Source of the DNA: Streptomyces coacervatus
Lineage (GTDB): Bacteria; Actinomycetota; Actinomycetes; Streptomycetales; Streptomycetaceae
Length of the DNA: 64,000 nucleotides
Reading direction: 5' to 3'
NCBI RefSeq assembly: GCF_029223485.1
Contig: NZ_JARHTP010000026.1
Span: 1-64,000 of the forward strand
The notes below the pieces were generated by a model that saw only the letters and a list, made by a program, of their open reading frames with translations, did not search any database and had not been told where the DNA came from. Each line of letters starts with the position of its first letter. The stretch's first letter is position 1. Shown here one piece after another: positions 9,117-18,384 of this stretch. The translations under genes and the position numbers were made by a program.

Positions 9117-12100
9117 TTACGGCACCTGCTCGGCGGGGTGTCTGCGCAGAGCCTCGCCCAGTTCGGCGAGGAGGTCGTCGACGGTGAGGGCGGTGCCACG
9201 GGCGTACTCCGCCTCGTACTCCTCGCTGCCCAGCGCGGCGCGGGCGGCGGCCTCGGCGCGCTCGGACTCGACGCGCTCCGGCATGGAGCGCGGTTCGCCG
9301 CCCCGCCAGTGCTCGCCTGCGCCGAGCAGGCGGACCGCGCGCGGATGGTCCCCGAGATCGGACAGCAGAACCGCCGTGCTGTCCACGAGGGCCGCCGTGA
9401 CCACGTCGGCGCAGCGCCGCTCCACCGACTCGCGGACGGTGTCGGCCAGCTTCGGCAGTCCGTGCGCCGGGCCCGACTCGGCGACCGTCACCAGGCCGTC
9501 GACCGCGTTCAGCATCACCGTGAACTGGGGCGGTGGCGTGCCGCGTCCGATCTCCGCGCGGGCCGCCTCCAGCATCGCGCGCGCCCGGACGGTGTCCTTC
9601 TCGTCCAGCGCGAGCTGGGCGCGCATCAGCAGGACGAACGCCCTGGAGTCCGGCACTCCGTAGCGATCGGCGGCCGAGCTCGCCTCGTCCAGCCCGCTGA
9701 CCGCGGCCGGTCGGTCGCCCGCGCGGTAGGCGATCTCGGCGAGCCGGGCCAGCAGAAACGGCGTCTCGGCATACGCGCCCACCTCATAGGCCAGCCGCAG
9801 CGCCTCCTCGTACTCGCCCTTGGCCTCCTCCAGGCGACTGCGGGCCATCGCCGCCTCGCCGGCTGCGCTGCACACCTGGGCCCGCATCCAGCGGTCGCCG
9901 ACACGACGACTCAGCACCCTGAGCTCCGCGAGGTCCTCGTCCACGCCCTTCATGCCGCCCGGTGAGTCGACGACCATGTGCGTACGGAACATCAGGGCGA
10001 CGCCGATCGCCCAGGCGTCGCCATGGGCACGGCAGTTGTCGACAGCGACGTCCAGGGCGGCGCGGACGTCCTGCGAGCTGTCCAGGTGGAAAGTGGTGAA
10101 CGGCCACACGATGCCCGGCATACGGGCCGCCTCCGGACCGCCCCGCTCGTAGAAGTCCCGCAGCCGGCCCACGTACTGACGCATCCGGTCGTCCAGCATC
10201 CCGTCCCTCGGTTCGGTGTCCGACTTCATGAAGAGGTGCAGCATCCGGAGGTTCATGCGGAGGGTGTGGTGGGGGTGGTGTGCTTCGGCGTGGGGGGCGG
10301 AGAGGAAGGCGTCTGTGGGGTCTACGGGGTCCGTGGGGTCTACGGGCTCCGTGGGGGCTGCGGGGGCTGCGGGGAGTACGGCCTGGGAGGCGGCGGCGTG
10401 GTCCAGAGCAGCGCCCAGGTGCAGGACCTGGTCCAGCCAGGACTCGGCCTCGTAGCGGTAGTTGCGCAGCCACCAGAACCAGCCCATGGACACGGCGAGG
10501 GCGGCGGCCTCTGCCTCGGCGCCCGAGGTGAGGGCGCGGTGGAGAACGGCACGGATGTTGTCCAGCTCGGTCTCCAGGCGGGAGATCCAAGGGAGTTGGC
10601 CGGCCGAGCGCAGAAGGGGGTCGGCCTCCGCCACGAGCGCGTGTACCCAGGCGCTGTGCCGGTGCTCGGCCGCGGCGCGCAGCTCGGGGGCCTCGGCGGC
10701 GCGCTCAGCGGCGTACTCGTGGATGGTCTCCAGCATGCGGTACCGCATGCCGCTCTCCTGGCCGGCGCCGTCCCGCTCGTACGGGGTGGCCACGATCAGG
10801 GACTTGTCGACGAGTGCGCCGATCAGGTCGGTGGCGGGGCCGGTGCACACCGCTTCCGCCGCCGCGAGGTCCCAGCCGCCGGCGAACACGGACACCTCGC
10901 GCAGCACCGTGCGCTCGCGCTCGTCGAGCAGCTCCCAGGACCAGTCGACGACCGCGCGCAGGGTCTGCTGGCGGGGCAGGACCGTACGGCTTCCGGAGGT
11001 GAGGAGGCGGAAGCGGTCGTCGAGGCGGTCGGCGATCTGGCGGGGCGTGAGCAGCCGTAGCCGGGCCGCGGCGAGCTCGATGGCGAGCGGCAGGCCGTCC
11101 AGGCGGCGACAGATCTCCTCGACCGCCTCCCGGTCGCGCAGCACGGTGTCCGCGTCGGGGCGGACGGTGGACGCGCGCTCCTCGAAGAGGCGGTGCGCCT
11201 GATCGAGGACGAGGGGCTCGACCGGGCGCACGGACTCGCCGGGGACGCCCAGGGGTTCACGACTGGTGGCGAGGATCGTGAGCCCGGGGCAGCGGGTGAG
11301 CAGCGTCTCGGCGAGGGCTGCCGCTGCTTCGATGACATGTTCGCAGTTGTCAAGGATCAGGAGTTGGCTGCGCGGGGCGCAGTACTCGACGAGCAGGGCG
11401 AGGGGGTCGTCCTGCGGGGCCGTCAGCTCGGTGGTCATCAGCACGGTCTCGCGCAGACCGAGCGCGCTGACCACCGCGCCCGGCACCGCCTCCGGCCGGT
11501 CCAGCGGTGCCAGCTCGACCAGCCAGGCCTGGGGAAGCCCGGCGGCGGCTTCCTCGGCGAGGCGGGTCTTTCCGGAGCCGCCCGGTCCGGTGAGGGTGAC
11601 GAGCCTTGCCCTGTGCAATTCGGAACGGATGGAGTCGAGTTCTGGTTCCCGGCCCACGAAAGAGGTAAGGCGGGGACGGATGTTGCCGGTGCGTTCGAAT
11701 TGGTCGGTATTTTGAGGTTTTTGGAGTGGTTCGGATCGTTCTTGACTTGGGGGGCTGTCTGCCGGGGTGAGCAGTTCCGAGTGCAGGGCGCGCAGTTGGG
11801 GGCCCGGGTCGGTGCCCAGGCCTTCGGCGAGGGCGCGGCGGGCGGTCTCATATGCGGCCAGGCCGTCGGCTGTACGGCCCGTGTCGCGCAGGGCGCGGAT
11901 GAGGAGGGCGTGCAGCGGTTCGTCGTACGGGTGCGCCGCGGTCAGTTCCTTCAGATGCGGTACGGCGGTGTGGGCGCGGCCGAGGTGCAGGTCCGCGTCT
12001 GTGCGGGCGCGGGTCGCCTCCAGGTGCAGGGCGTCCGGGCGGGTTGCGGCGGTGCGGTCGGGGAGGTCGGCGAGGGCCGGGCCGCGGTACAGGGCGAGGG

Positions 12101-12476
12101 CCTGGTCCAGGGTGTGGGCGGCGGTCTGCGGGTCGCCGTGGTCGAGGGCCGTCGTGCCCTGCCGTACCAGTCGCTCGAAGACGAACAGGTCTACGTCGTC
12201 CTCGGTCGCTTCGAGGCGGTAGCCGCCGGGGGCGGAGGTGATCGTTTGCCTGCCCAGGGTGCGGCGGAGGCGGCCGATCAGGGCCTGGAGGGCGGCGGGG
12301 GCGTCGTGGGGCGGGGTGTCCGACCAGACCTCGTCGATGAGGGTGTGGGGGGTGGTGAGGCGACCTGGGCGTAGGGCCAGGGCGGTGAGGAGGGTGCGGA
12401 GGCGTTGGCCGGGGATGGGTATGGCGGTGCCGTGGTCGTCCTCGGCCTGGGTGACGCCCAGGATTTTGTACCGCAC
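9117..12476 (-). CDS. AfsR/SARP-family STAND regulator (BTAD - NB-ARC - TPR)
   Basis: 1119 residues from GTG. N-terminal OmpR-like winged helix (about 1-95, starting RYKILGVTQAED), bacterial transcriptional activation domain (about 100-245), NB-ARC ATPase (about 280-560; P-loop LTGPGGSGKTRLA, then LLILDNCEH as Walker B), and a long helical TPR-type C-terminus. The family includes AfsR, which activates genes for secondary metabolism after ATP-dependent oligomerisation, often under Ser/Thr kinase control. A short Pro-Val-Asp-Pro-Thr-Asp repeat sits in the C-terminal third (near 10320). It lies between the fused sigma gene (convergent) and the macrolactam-synthetase-like gene on the same strand. 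No target is evident. Confidence 0.9.
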   Translation of the reverse strand: MRYKILGVTQAEDDHGTAIPIPGQRLRTLLTALALRPGRLTTPHTLIDEVWSDTPPHDAPAALQALIGRLRRTLGRQTITSAPGGYRLEATEDDVDLFVFERLVRQGTTALDHGDPQTAAHTLDQALALYRGPALADLPDRTAATRPDALHLEATRARTDADLHLGRAHTAVPHLKELTAAHPYDEPLHALLIRALRDTGRTADGLAAYETARRALAEGLGTDPGPQLRALHSELLTPADSPPSQERSEPLQKPQNTDQFERTGNIRPRLTSFVGREPELDSIRSELHRARLVTLTGPGGSGKTRLAEEAAAGLPQAWLVELAPLDRPEAVPGAVVSALGLRETVLMTTELTAPQDDPLALLVEYCAPRSQLLILDNCEHVIEAAAALAETLLTRCPGLTILATSREPLGVPGESVRPVEPLVLDQAHRLFEERASTVRPDADTVLRDREAVEEICRRLDGLPLAIELAAARLRLLTPRQIADRLDDRFRLLTSGSRTVLPRQQTLRAVVDWSWELLDERERTVLREVSVFAGGWDLAAAEAVCTGPATDLIGALVDKSLIVATPYERDGAGQESGMRYRMLETIHEYAAERAAEAPELRAAAEHRHSAWVHALVAEADPLLRSAGQLPWISRLETELDNIRAVLHRALTSGAEAEAAALAVSMGWFWWLRNYRYEAESWLDQVLHLGAALDHAAASQAVLPAAPAAPTEPVDPTDPVDPTDAFLSAPHAEAHHPHHTLRMNLRMLHLFMKSDTEPRDGMLDDRMRQYVGRLRDFYERGGPEAARMPGIVWPFTTFHLDSSQDVRAALDVAVDNCRAHGDAWAIGVALMFRTHMVVDSPGGMKGVDEDLAELRVLSRRVGDRWMRAQVCSAAGEAAMARSRLEEAKGEYEEALRLAYEVGAYAETPFLLARLAEIAYRAGDRPAAVSGLDEASSAADRYGVPDSRAFVLLMRAQLALDEKDTVRARAMLEAARAEIGRGTPPPQFTVMLNAVDGLVTVAESGPAHGLPKLADTVRESVERRCADVVTAALVDSTAVLLSDLGDHPRAVRLLGAGEHWRGGEPRSMPERVESERAEAAARAALGSEEYEAEYARGTALTVDDLLAELGEALRRHPAEQVP

Positions 12477-12532
12477 CGGGTTATTGTCGCCGGGGGTTGC
12501 GGGTGGGGCACGGTGTTTTGTGGCGGTGAGTG

Positions 12533-12662
12533 TTTCGCCCCCGCCGCCCCTACCCGTCCCGTCCCCAGGGGCGCTGCCCCTTCGACCCCGCCAGGGGGCT
12601 CCGCCCCCTGGACCCCCGATCGGCCCTTAAGGGGCCTCGTCCTCAAACGCCGGACGGGCTGA
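12533..12662. repeat. Dispersed palindromic intergenic repeat, copy 1
   Basis: This G+C-rich unit contains nested hairpins (AGGGGCGCTGCCCCT, CAGGGGGCTCCGCCCCCTG, GGCCCTTAAGGGGCC) and ends with CTCAAACGCCGGACGGGCTG. The same modules recur at 18250, 25860 and, inverted, at 58010. Such repeats are common between Streptomyces genes and may act as transcription terminators. A second short ACCGGACGGGCTGAAAT unit follows at about 12692. The rest of 12477-12728 shows no gene. Confidence 0.7.
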
Positions 12663-12728
12663 AATACGCCGGGAGCCTCTGCCCCCCCCACACCGGACGG
12701 GCTGAAATGCGCAGAGCGCCCACGCCCC

Positions 12729-14828
12729 TCACCCAACCCCCGCTCCCCCGCCAGAAGCCAACGCCCCCCTCCGTGGCGTGATCCCCGCAGGCACCGCCCG
12801 CTGGCGCGCGGGTGTGCCCGTCCAGCACGTCCCCCGGCGTGCAAGCAGGCGGCGTAGCCACAGCTCCAGGGAGACCAGGTCTGCCAGGCCGTCGAGGGGG
12901 AGGGGTTCGCCTGCGGCTGCTGCGCGTAGGGCCTTGCGGACCACTCTGGCCTCCACCAGGCCCGCCTCCGCCAGCAGCGGGGTGCCGAAGAGGGCCATCA
13001 GGGAGTCTGCGGCCACCCTCAGGCCCGTTCGGGCCGCTACCGCTGCCGAGGCGTGGGAAGGGGCGCCCCAGCCGGGTGGGAGGTCGCTCACGCCGGCGCC
13101 CTCCAGGACGGTGCGGAGGATGGCGGCACGCGCGCCCGGCTGGACGCGCAGGGCTTCGGGGAGGGCGCGGCAGGCGCGGACCACCTGGTTGTCGAGGAAC
13201 GGCGCGTGCAGGCGTTGGGAGCGGATCTCGGCTGCTTGTTCCAGGATGCGCAAGTCTGCTGCTTGGCGGGCGAGGGCTGCACGTGCGCGGTAGTCGCCGG
13301 GGCGTTGGCCCGGGCCCACACCCGAGCGGGTCGTCGACGCCTGTAGGCGAACCGATACTTCAGCTAGGGCCTCACCGGTCAGCCAGCGCGCCGCCGGGCC
13401 CGGTCTCGCCCAGGTGAGGGCGGCCAGGGAGGCACCGACGGCGCCGCCGGGTTCGTCGAAACGGCGCTGCAGAAGGCGTTCGGCGAGCAGTTCGAGGCCC
13501 GCCCGGTACGGGGTGCGCGCCAGACGGCGGGCCGCGCCGTACACGCGCGCGGGGACCATCACCGAGCCGTCCGCCTTCGCGAGTGCCGCGACGGGGCGGA
13601 CCAGGTGGCGGCGTTTGCGGTCCATCAGGAGGTCGGCCAGGCGGGCCGGGTGTGCGTCCAGGACCTGGCGGGCGCCGTAGCCCGTGAAGTGGTCCGCGCT
13701 GCCCGATGCCAGCCGTGTCCTGTGCCTTGCCGCCGTGACCAGGGACTGGCCCGGCTCGTCCGTCAGGGGGCCGTCCAGTTCTGCGTACGGGAGGGCCTCC
13801 TCGCCGCCGGTCACCACCACGTGGTGCAGGCGGGGGTTGGCGGCAAGGGATCCTGCCCGCTCCAGTTCCGCCTCCCGGCCGCCGACCGCCAGGTCGTTGA
13901 AGGTGACCGCCAGGAGGCGCTCGCCCGTGCCCGTGCCGTGGCCGAGGACCGTGCCCGGCATGCCCGGCAGGCCGGCGGCGAGCAGGGCGAGCGTTCCGGA
14001 CGCCGGGCCGCCCGAGAGGTCCGCGCCGATGCCTGCCACCGGCATCCCGCGCGCGGCGCGGCGCTCCGCCGGGCCCATGCCGGGAACGGGACCCGGGTCC
14101 ATGTCGGCTCCCGGGACATGCCTCGGTGCCGACAAACGCGCGCGTACCGCCTCCACCAGCGCGTCGCGCACCGCGTCGACCGCGCTGTCCGGGTCGGCCG
14201 AGGGCGCCGCCACCGCGAGGGAGGCGACATGCTCGTAACCGACGATCTCGCGCGCCCCAGCGCGCAGGATCAGCGCATGCCCCGGCGGAATGCGCCGTAC
14301 GCCGTCGTAGGGCGTGGAGTCGTGCAGGGCGGCCGGTACGTCGGGGGCGGCGAGAAGCGCGGCGAGGTGGCCGAAGTCGAGATTGGCCTCGATGAGGTCG
14401 GCGAGGGGGAGGGCCGCCGTCGCGTAGGCCGTGCCGCCCGCCCAGGGGGTGTAGAACACCGGCCGAGCGCCCGCGAGATCGCCGCACACGGTGACACGGC
14501 GGCCCACCTGGACCACGGCCGTGTAGCTGCCCGGCCAGGCGGTCAGATGGCGCAGTGCGCCCCCGCGCGCGGCGAACAGACCCACCCGCAGTTCCTCGTC
14601 CGACGCCCCGCATGTGCCCAGGACGGCGATCCGGGTCCGGGCGTCGGCCTTCACCACCCGCACCTCGTCGGGGCGCCAGTCGCCGACCGCCCAGAGCGGA
14701 TCGGGGTCGCCCCACAGGAGTTGGGAGCCCACCGGGTGCACGGTCTCGCCGTCCTGTCCGGTGGCCCCCGCGGAACCGATCTCCAAAGCCCCCGCGGCGG
14801 TGCTGCTCCACCCCACCAACCACCGCAT
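12729..14828 (-). CDS. Asparagine-synthetase-like protein related to lasso/macrolactam cyclases
   Basis: 699 residues from ATG 14828, chosen because GGAGG lies 5 bases upstream; the frame continues to 14882 without support. N-terminal half resembles the class II glutamine amidotransferase fold of AsnB but starts MRW, so the catalytic Cys2 is missing, as in lasso-peptide cyclases and macrolactam synthetases. The C-terminal half matches the AsnB synthetase domain, but the ATP loop reads DLSGGPASG where SGG-x-D-S is usual, so the key Asp is Ala. It resembles the albusnodin/ikarugamycin macrolactam cyclase family from memory. No precursor peptide, RRE protein or leader protease was found nearby. 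It may be an altered or inactive amide-forming enzyme. Confidence 0.68.
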   Translation of the reverse strand: MRWLVGWSSTAAGALEIGSAGATGQDGETVHPVGSQLLWGDPDPLWAVGDWRPDEVRVVKADARTRIAVLGTCGASDEELRVGLFAARGGALRHLTAWPGSYTAVVQVGRRVTVCGDLAGARPVFYTPWAGGTAYATAALPLADLIEANLDFGHLAALLAAPDVPAALHDSTPYDGVRRIPPGHALILRAGAREIVGYEHVASLAVAAPSADPDSAVDAVRDALVEAVRARLSAPRHVPGADMDPGPVPGMGPAERRAARGMPVAGIGADLSGGPASGTLALLAAGLPGMPGTVLGHGTGTGERLLAVTFNDLAVGGREAELERAGSLAANPRLHHVVVTGGEEALPYAELDGPLTDEPGQSLVTAARHRTRLASGSADHFTGYGARQVLDAHPARLADLLMDRKRRHLVRPVAALAKADGSVMVPARVYGAARRLARTPYRAGLELLAERLLQRRFDEPGGAVGASLAALTWARPGPAARWLTGEALAEVSVRLQASTTRSGVGPGQRPGDYRARAALARQAADLRILEQAAEIRSQRLHAPFLDNQVVRACRALPEALRVQPGARAAILRTVLEGAGVSDLPPGWGAPSHASAAVAARTGLRVAADSLMALFGTPLLAEAGLVEARVVRKALRAAAAGEPLPLDGLADLVSLELWLRRLLARRGTCWTGTPARQRAVPAGITPRRGALASGGGAGVG

Positions 14829-15511
14829 CGACGCCTCCACAGGCTGTGGACAACCAGTGCACCGTACGAACTGGTTCACCATGCTGCCATGAAGGGCGCA
14901 CGCCGGAGGGGCGGTGGAGCTGCTTACGATCGCCGGAGGGCACCTTGGCGCTCAGCCGCCCGGCGAGACGAACACCCGTACCCTGCAAGGCGACTGCGAC
15001 GCGAATGCGCCCCCGAAACGCTCCCCGAAAACACCCTTCGCGCCCTCAAGTCCCATGGTGGGAGGGGTAATTGCTCGGGGAATACGGGGTCGATTTTCAG
15101 CCAAATCGGTGATGGCGGGGCAGCGTTGAACACGCTCCGTACAGGCTCTGAGCATCGCATCAGGCATGCGCAGCCCGGGAGACGGAGTTCGCCCCCCGGG
15201 CCCGTCCGCCGCCCGCGGGGATGAAGGCGGCGGTGTCCCCCAGCCCGCTGGATCCAGTACAGCAGGCCGACCCACGCACCATCCATGGAAGCGCTCCCCC
15301 AATGGCCGGAGAAGAGCGCACGGACGGGCGCACGGCCACACAGCGGGAGCACGGCGCAACTGCGCGTATCGGACCCGTACTTGAGTACGGACCACAATCC
15401 CGCCATCCGGAACAATGCCCCTTAACGCTTGGGATGCGGCGAACTACGCTGGGTTTACGAATGCCGCGTGGTTATGCCAGCGCGGCAGCCGTCTGTGTCG
15501 AGGGGTGGCGC
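14829..15511. other. Intergenic region without a recognised gene (divergent promoters)
   Basis: 683 bases between two divergently transcribed genes. I searched it for a short precursor peptide with a Gly-start core and an Asp/Glu at core position 7-9 and found none convincing. A 34-codon minus-strand frame (starting near 15056) has no ribosome binding site. Promoters for both flanking genes must lie here, but no clear -35/-10 pair stands out. Confidence 0.4.
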
Positions 15512-16936
15512 ATGTCCAGGGAGCAACGCGGGCCGAACGAAAAACTCGGCGCCGTTCTCGCCCTCGCGGGAATCAGCAACGCAGGACTCGCGCGACGCGT
15601 CAACGATCTTGGCGCTCAACGCGGGTTGACTCTTCGCTACGACAAGACCTCGGTGGCGCGCTGGGTGTCGAAGGGCATGGTGCCGCAGGGCGCTGCCCCG
15701 CACCTCATCGCCGCCGCGATCGGCCAGAAGCTCGGCCGCCCGGTGCCGCTCCACGAGATCGGCCTGGCGGACGCGGATCCCGCACCCGAAGTGGGCCTCG
15801 CCTTCCCCAGGGACGTAGGACAGGCGGTGAAGTCGGCGACGGAGCTCTACCGTCTCGACCTCGCCGGGCGCCGGGCCGGCTCCGGCGGCATCTGGCAGTC
15901 GCTGGCCGGATCATTCGCAGTAAGCGCATACGCAACGCCCGCCTCACGATGGCTGATAACACCGGCCGACAGCTCGGTCGCGCGCGAGGCGAACTCCGCC
16001 GAGGGCTCGGGCGCACCGCTCAAAGTCGGCCACAGCGATGTGCAGAAGCTGCGGGAGGCCGCCGAGGACGCCCGGCGCTGGGACTCCAAGTACGGCGGAG
16101 GCGACTGGCGTTCGTCGATGGTGCCCGAGTGCTTAAGGGTGGAGGCGGCACCGCTGCTGCTCGGCGCGTACTCGGACGAAGTCGGGCGCGCCCTGTTCGG
16201 GGCGAGCGCCGAACTGACCCGGCTCGCGGGCTGGATGGCCTTCGACACCGGGCAGCAGGAGGCCGCGCAGAGGTACTACATCCAGGCGCTGCGCCTCGCG
16301 CGCGCCGCGGCCGATGTGCCCCTCGGGGGGTACGTCCTGGCCTCCATGTCGCTGCAGGCGACCTATCGCGGCTTCGGTGACGAGGGCGTCGATCTCGCGC
16401 AGGCCGCCCTTGAGCGCAACCGGGGGCTGGCGACCGCCCGCACCATGAGCTTCTTCAGACTCGTCGAGGCACGCGCGCACGCGCGCGCCGGTGACGCACA
16501 GGCGGCGGGCGCTGCACTGCGCGCCGCCGAAGGCTGGCTGGAGCGGGCCCGCGACGGGGACAATGACCCGTCCTGGCTCGGTTTCTACTCCTACGACCGC
16601 TTTGCCGCGGATGCCGCGGAGTGCTATCGCGATCTGAAGGCGCCGCGTCAGGTACGGCGGTTCACGGAGCAGGCACTGTCGAAGCCGACGGAGGAGTTCG
16701 TGCGCTCGCACGGGCTGCGGCTGGTCGTCTCGGCGGTCGCCGAGCTCGAGTCGGGCAATCTCGATGCGGCGTGCGAGCAGGGCGTGCGGGCGGTGGAGGT
16801 CGCGGGGCGCATTTCGTCTGCGCGCACCACCGAGTACGTGAAGGATCTTCTGCACCGGCTGGAGCCGTATGGGGACGAGCCGCGGGTGGTGGAGTTGCGG
16901 GAGCGGGCCCGTCCTTTGTTGATGGCTCCGGCGTGA
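15512..16936 (+). CDS. NsdA-like sporulation-associated regulator (helix-turn-helix plus TPR-like)
   Basis: 474 residues from ATG 15512 with AGGGG 7 bases upstream; the open frame extends 97 codons further without support. The N-terminus (1-75) has a lambda-repressor-like helical DNA-binding region including GLARRVNDLGAQRGLTLRYD. The rest is all-helical with TPR-like pairs (EAAQRYYIQALRLARAAAD). It resembles a Streptomyces family containing NsdA, a negative regulator of differentiation, and a paralogue annotated as sporulation-associated. No partner or operator is visible. Assigned from remembered similarity. Confidence 0.7.
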   Translation: MSREQRGPNEKLGAVLALAGISNAGLARRVNDLGAQRGLTLRYDKTSVARWVSKGMVPQGAAPHLIAAAIGQKLGRPVPLHEIGLADADPAPEVGLAFPRDVGQAVKSATELYRLDLAGRRAGSGGIWQSLAGSFAVSAYATPASRWLITPADSSVAREANSAEGSGAPLKVGHSDVQKLREAAEDARRWDSKYGGGDWRSSMVPECLRVEAAPLLLGAYSDEVGRALFGASAELTRLAGWMAFDTGQQEAAQRYYIQALRLARAAADVPLGGYVLASMSLQATYRGFGDEGVDLAQAALERNRGLATARTMSFFRLVEARAHARAGDAQAAGAALRAAEGWLERARDGDNDPSWLGFYSYDRFAADAAECYRDLKAPRQVRRFTEQALSKPTEEFVRSHGLRLVVSAVAELESGNLDAACEQGVRAVEVAGRISSARTTEYVKDLLHRLEPYGDEPRVVELRERARPLLMAPA

Positions 16937-17016
16937 CCGTCGGGAACATGTCCGCGTCAGGCGTTTGAAGTGGTTGTCAGTGGCGCAGTGCACTATCTAA
17001 GCGGGAGGTGGTGCAG

Positions 17017-18228
17017 GTGCGGCCGGGGATCGCTTACGACTGTGATGTGCTGGTGATCGGGGGTGGGATCGTCGGGCTGTCCACGGCGTTCGCGATCACG
17101 CGTGCGGCGCCGGGGACCCGGGTGATCGTGCTGGAGAAGGAGCCGGGACCGGCCCGGCACCAGACGGGGCGCAACAGCGGGGTGATCCACAGCGGGATCT
17201 ACTACCGCCCCGGGTCCCTGAAGGCGCGGTACGCGGTGCGGGGCGCCGCCGAGATGGTGAAGTTCTGCGCGGAGTACGGGATCGCGCACGCCGTCACCGG
17301 CAAGCTGATCGTCGCGACCGAGAAGGACGAGCTGCCGCGGCTGCACGCGCTCGTGCAGCGCGGCCGGGAGAACGGGATTCCGGTACGGGAGCTGGGCGGC
17401 GCCCAGATCGCGGAGTACGAGCCGGAGGTGCGCGGGCTCGCGGCCATACACGTCGGGACGACCGGGGTGTGCGACTTCGTGGGGGTCGCCCGGCAGCTGG
17501 CCGAGGCCTCGGGGGCGGAGATCCGGTACGGGGCGCGGGTCGAGCGGATCGACCGGCGGCCGGAGCTCGGGGTCGCCGTACGGACGACGAGCGGTGACAT
17601 CGTCCGCGCGCGCGTGCTGGTGAACTGCGCCGGCCTGTACTGCGACGAGGTGGCCTGGCTGACCGGGGACGACCCCGAGATGCGGATCGTGCCGTTCCGC
17701 GGCGAGTACTACGAGCTGGCCCGCCCCGACCTGGTGCACGGGCTGGTGTATCCGGTGCCGGACCCGGCGTTTCCGTTCCTCGGCGTGCACCTCACGCGCG
17801 GGATCGACGGGGGCGTGCACATCGGGCCGAATGCGGTGCCGGCGCTGGCGCGGGAGGGGTACGGCTGGGGTGTCGTACGGCCGCGGGAGGTGGCGCGCAC
17901 GCTGGCCTGGCCGGGAGCGTGGCGGATGGCCCGGCGGCACTGGCGGTACGGGGCGGGTGAGCTGCGGCGGTCGGTGTCCAAGGGGGCGTTCACGGGGGCG
18001 GTGCGGAGGCTGTTGCCGGCGGTGACGGCGGACGACCTGGTGCCTACGGCTGCCGGGGTGCGGGCGCAGGCGGTGCTGCGGGACGGGTCGCTGGTGGACG
18101 ACTTTCTGATCAAGGAGGGGGCGCGGGCGGTGCATGTGCTGAATGCGCCCTCGCCTGCGGCGACTGCTTCGCTGCCGATCGGGAGGGAGGTGGCGAAGCG
18201 GGCGCTGGCGATGCTGGGGGCGGTGTGA
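17017..18228 (+). CDS. lhgO: L-2-hydroxyglutarate oxidase
   Basis: About 403 residues. N-terminal FAD Rossmann motif CDVLVIGGGIVGLSTAFA and the family signature RNSGVIHSGIYYRPGSLKA identify LhgO, a DAO-superfamily flavoenzyme that oxidises L-2-hydroxyglutarate to 2-oxoglutarate and passes electrons to oxygen or quinone. It repairs a side product of central metabolism. GTG codons at 17008, 17011 and 17017 are possible starts; GGGAGG at 17003-17008 is spaced well only for 17017. Length matches the family (about 400). It follows the NsdA-like gene by 80 bases but there is no functional link apparent. Confidence 0.85.
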   Translation: MRPGIAYDCDVLVIGGGIVGLSTAFAITRAAPGTRVIVLEKEPGPARHQTGRNSGVIHSGIYYRPGSLKARYAVRGAAEMVKFCAEYGIAHAVTGKLIVATEKDELPRLHALVQRGRENGIPVRELGGAQIAEYEPEVRGLAAIHVGTTGVCDFVGVARQLAEASGAEIRYGARVERIDRRPELGVAVRTTSGDIVRARVLVNCAGLYCDEVAWLTGDDPEMRIVPFRGEYYELARPDLVHGLVYPVPDPAFPFLGVHLTRGIDGGVHIGPNAVPALAREGYGWGVVRPREVARTLAWPGAWRMARRHWRYGAGELRRSVSKGAFTGAVRRLLPAVTADDLVPTAAGVRAQAVLRDGSLVDDFLIKEGARAVHVLNAPSPAATASLPIGREVAKRALAMLGAV

Positions 18229-18249
18229 GGCGGGCCCGGCGTCGGGTTT

Positions 18250-18350
18250 TCTCGCCCCCGCCGCCCCTTCCCGTCCCGTCCCTGGGGGCTGCGCCCCCAG
18301 ACCCCCGCTTCGGCCCGAAGGGCCTCGTCCTCAAACGCCGGACGGGCTGG
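18250..18350. repeat. Dispersed palindromic intergenic repeat, copy 2
   Basis: Shares with copy 1 (12533) the run GCCCCCGCCGCCCC..CCCGTCCCGTCCC, a GGGGGC-TGC-GCCCCC hairpin, CTTCGGCCCGAAGGGCC and the terminal CTCAAACGCCGGACGGGCTG. It lies between lhgO and trmB and probably ends the lhgO transcript. Confidence 0.7.
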
Positions 18351-18384
18351 TTGTCCCGCCGTCCCCGTTAAAATCGACCCCACT

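Noticed and set aside
6899..9199. 766-codon minus-strand frame opposite the sigma factor fusion
   Set aside because: No ribosome site, no domain; composition is that of an antisense shadow.
14829..15511. Possible lasso/graspetide-type precursor peptide upstream of the macrolactam-synthetase-like gene
   Set aside because: Short frames on both strands lack a ribosome binding site and have no leader/core pattern (no Gly1 with Asp/Glu at 7-9).
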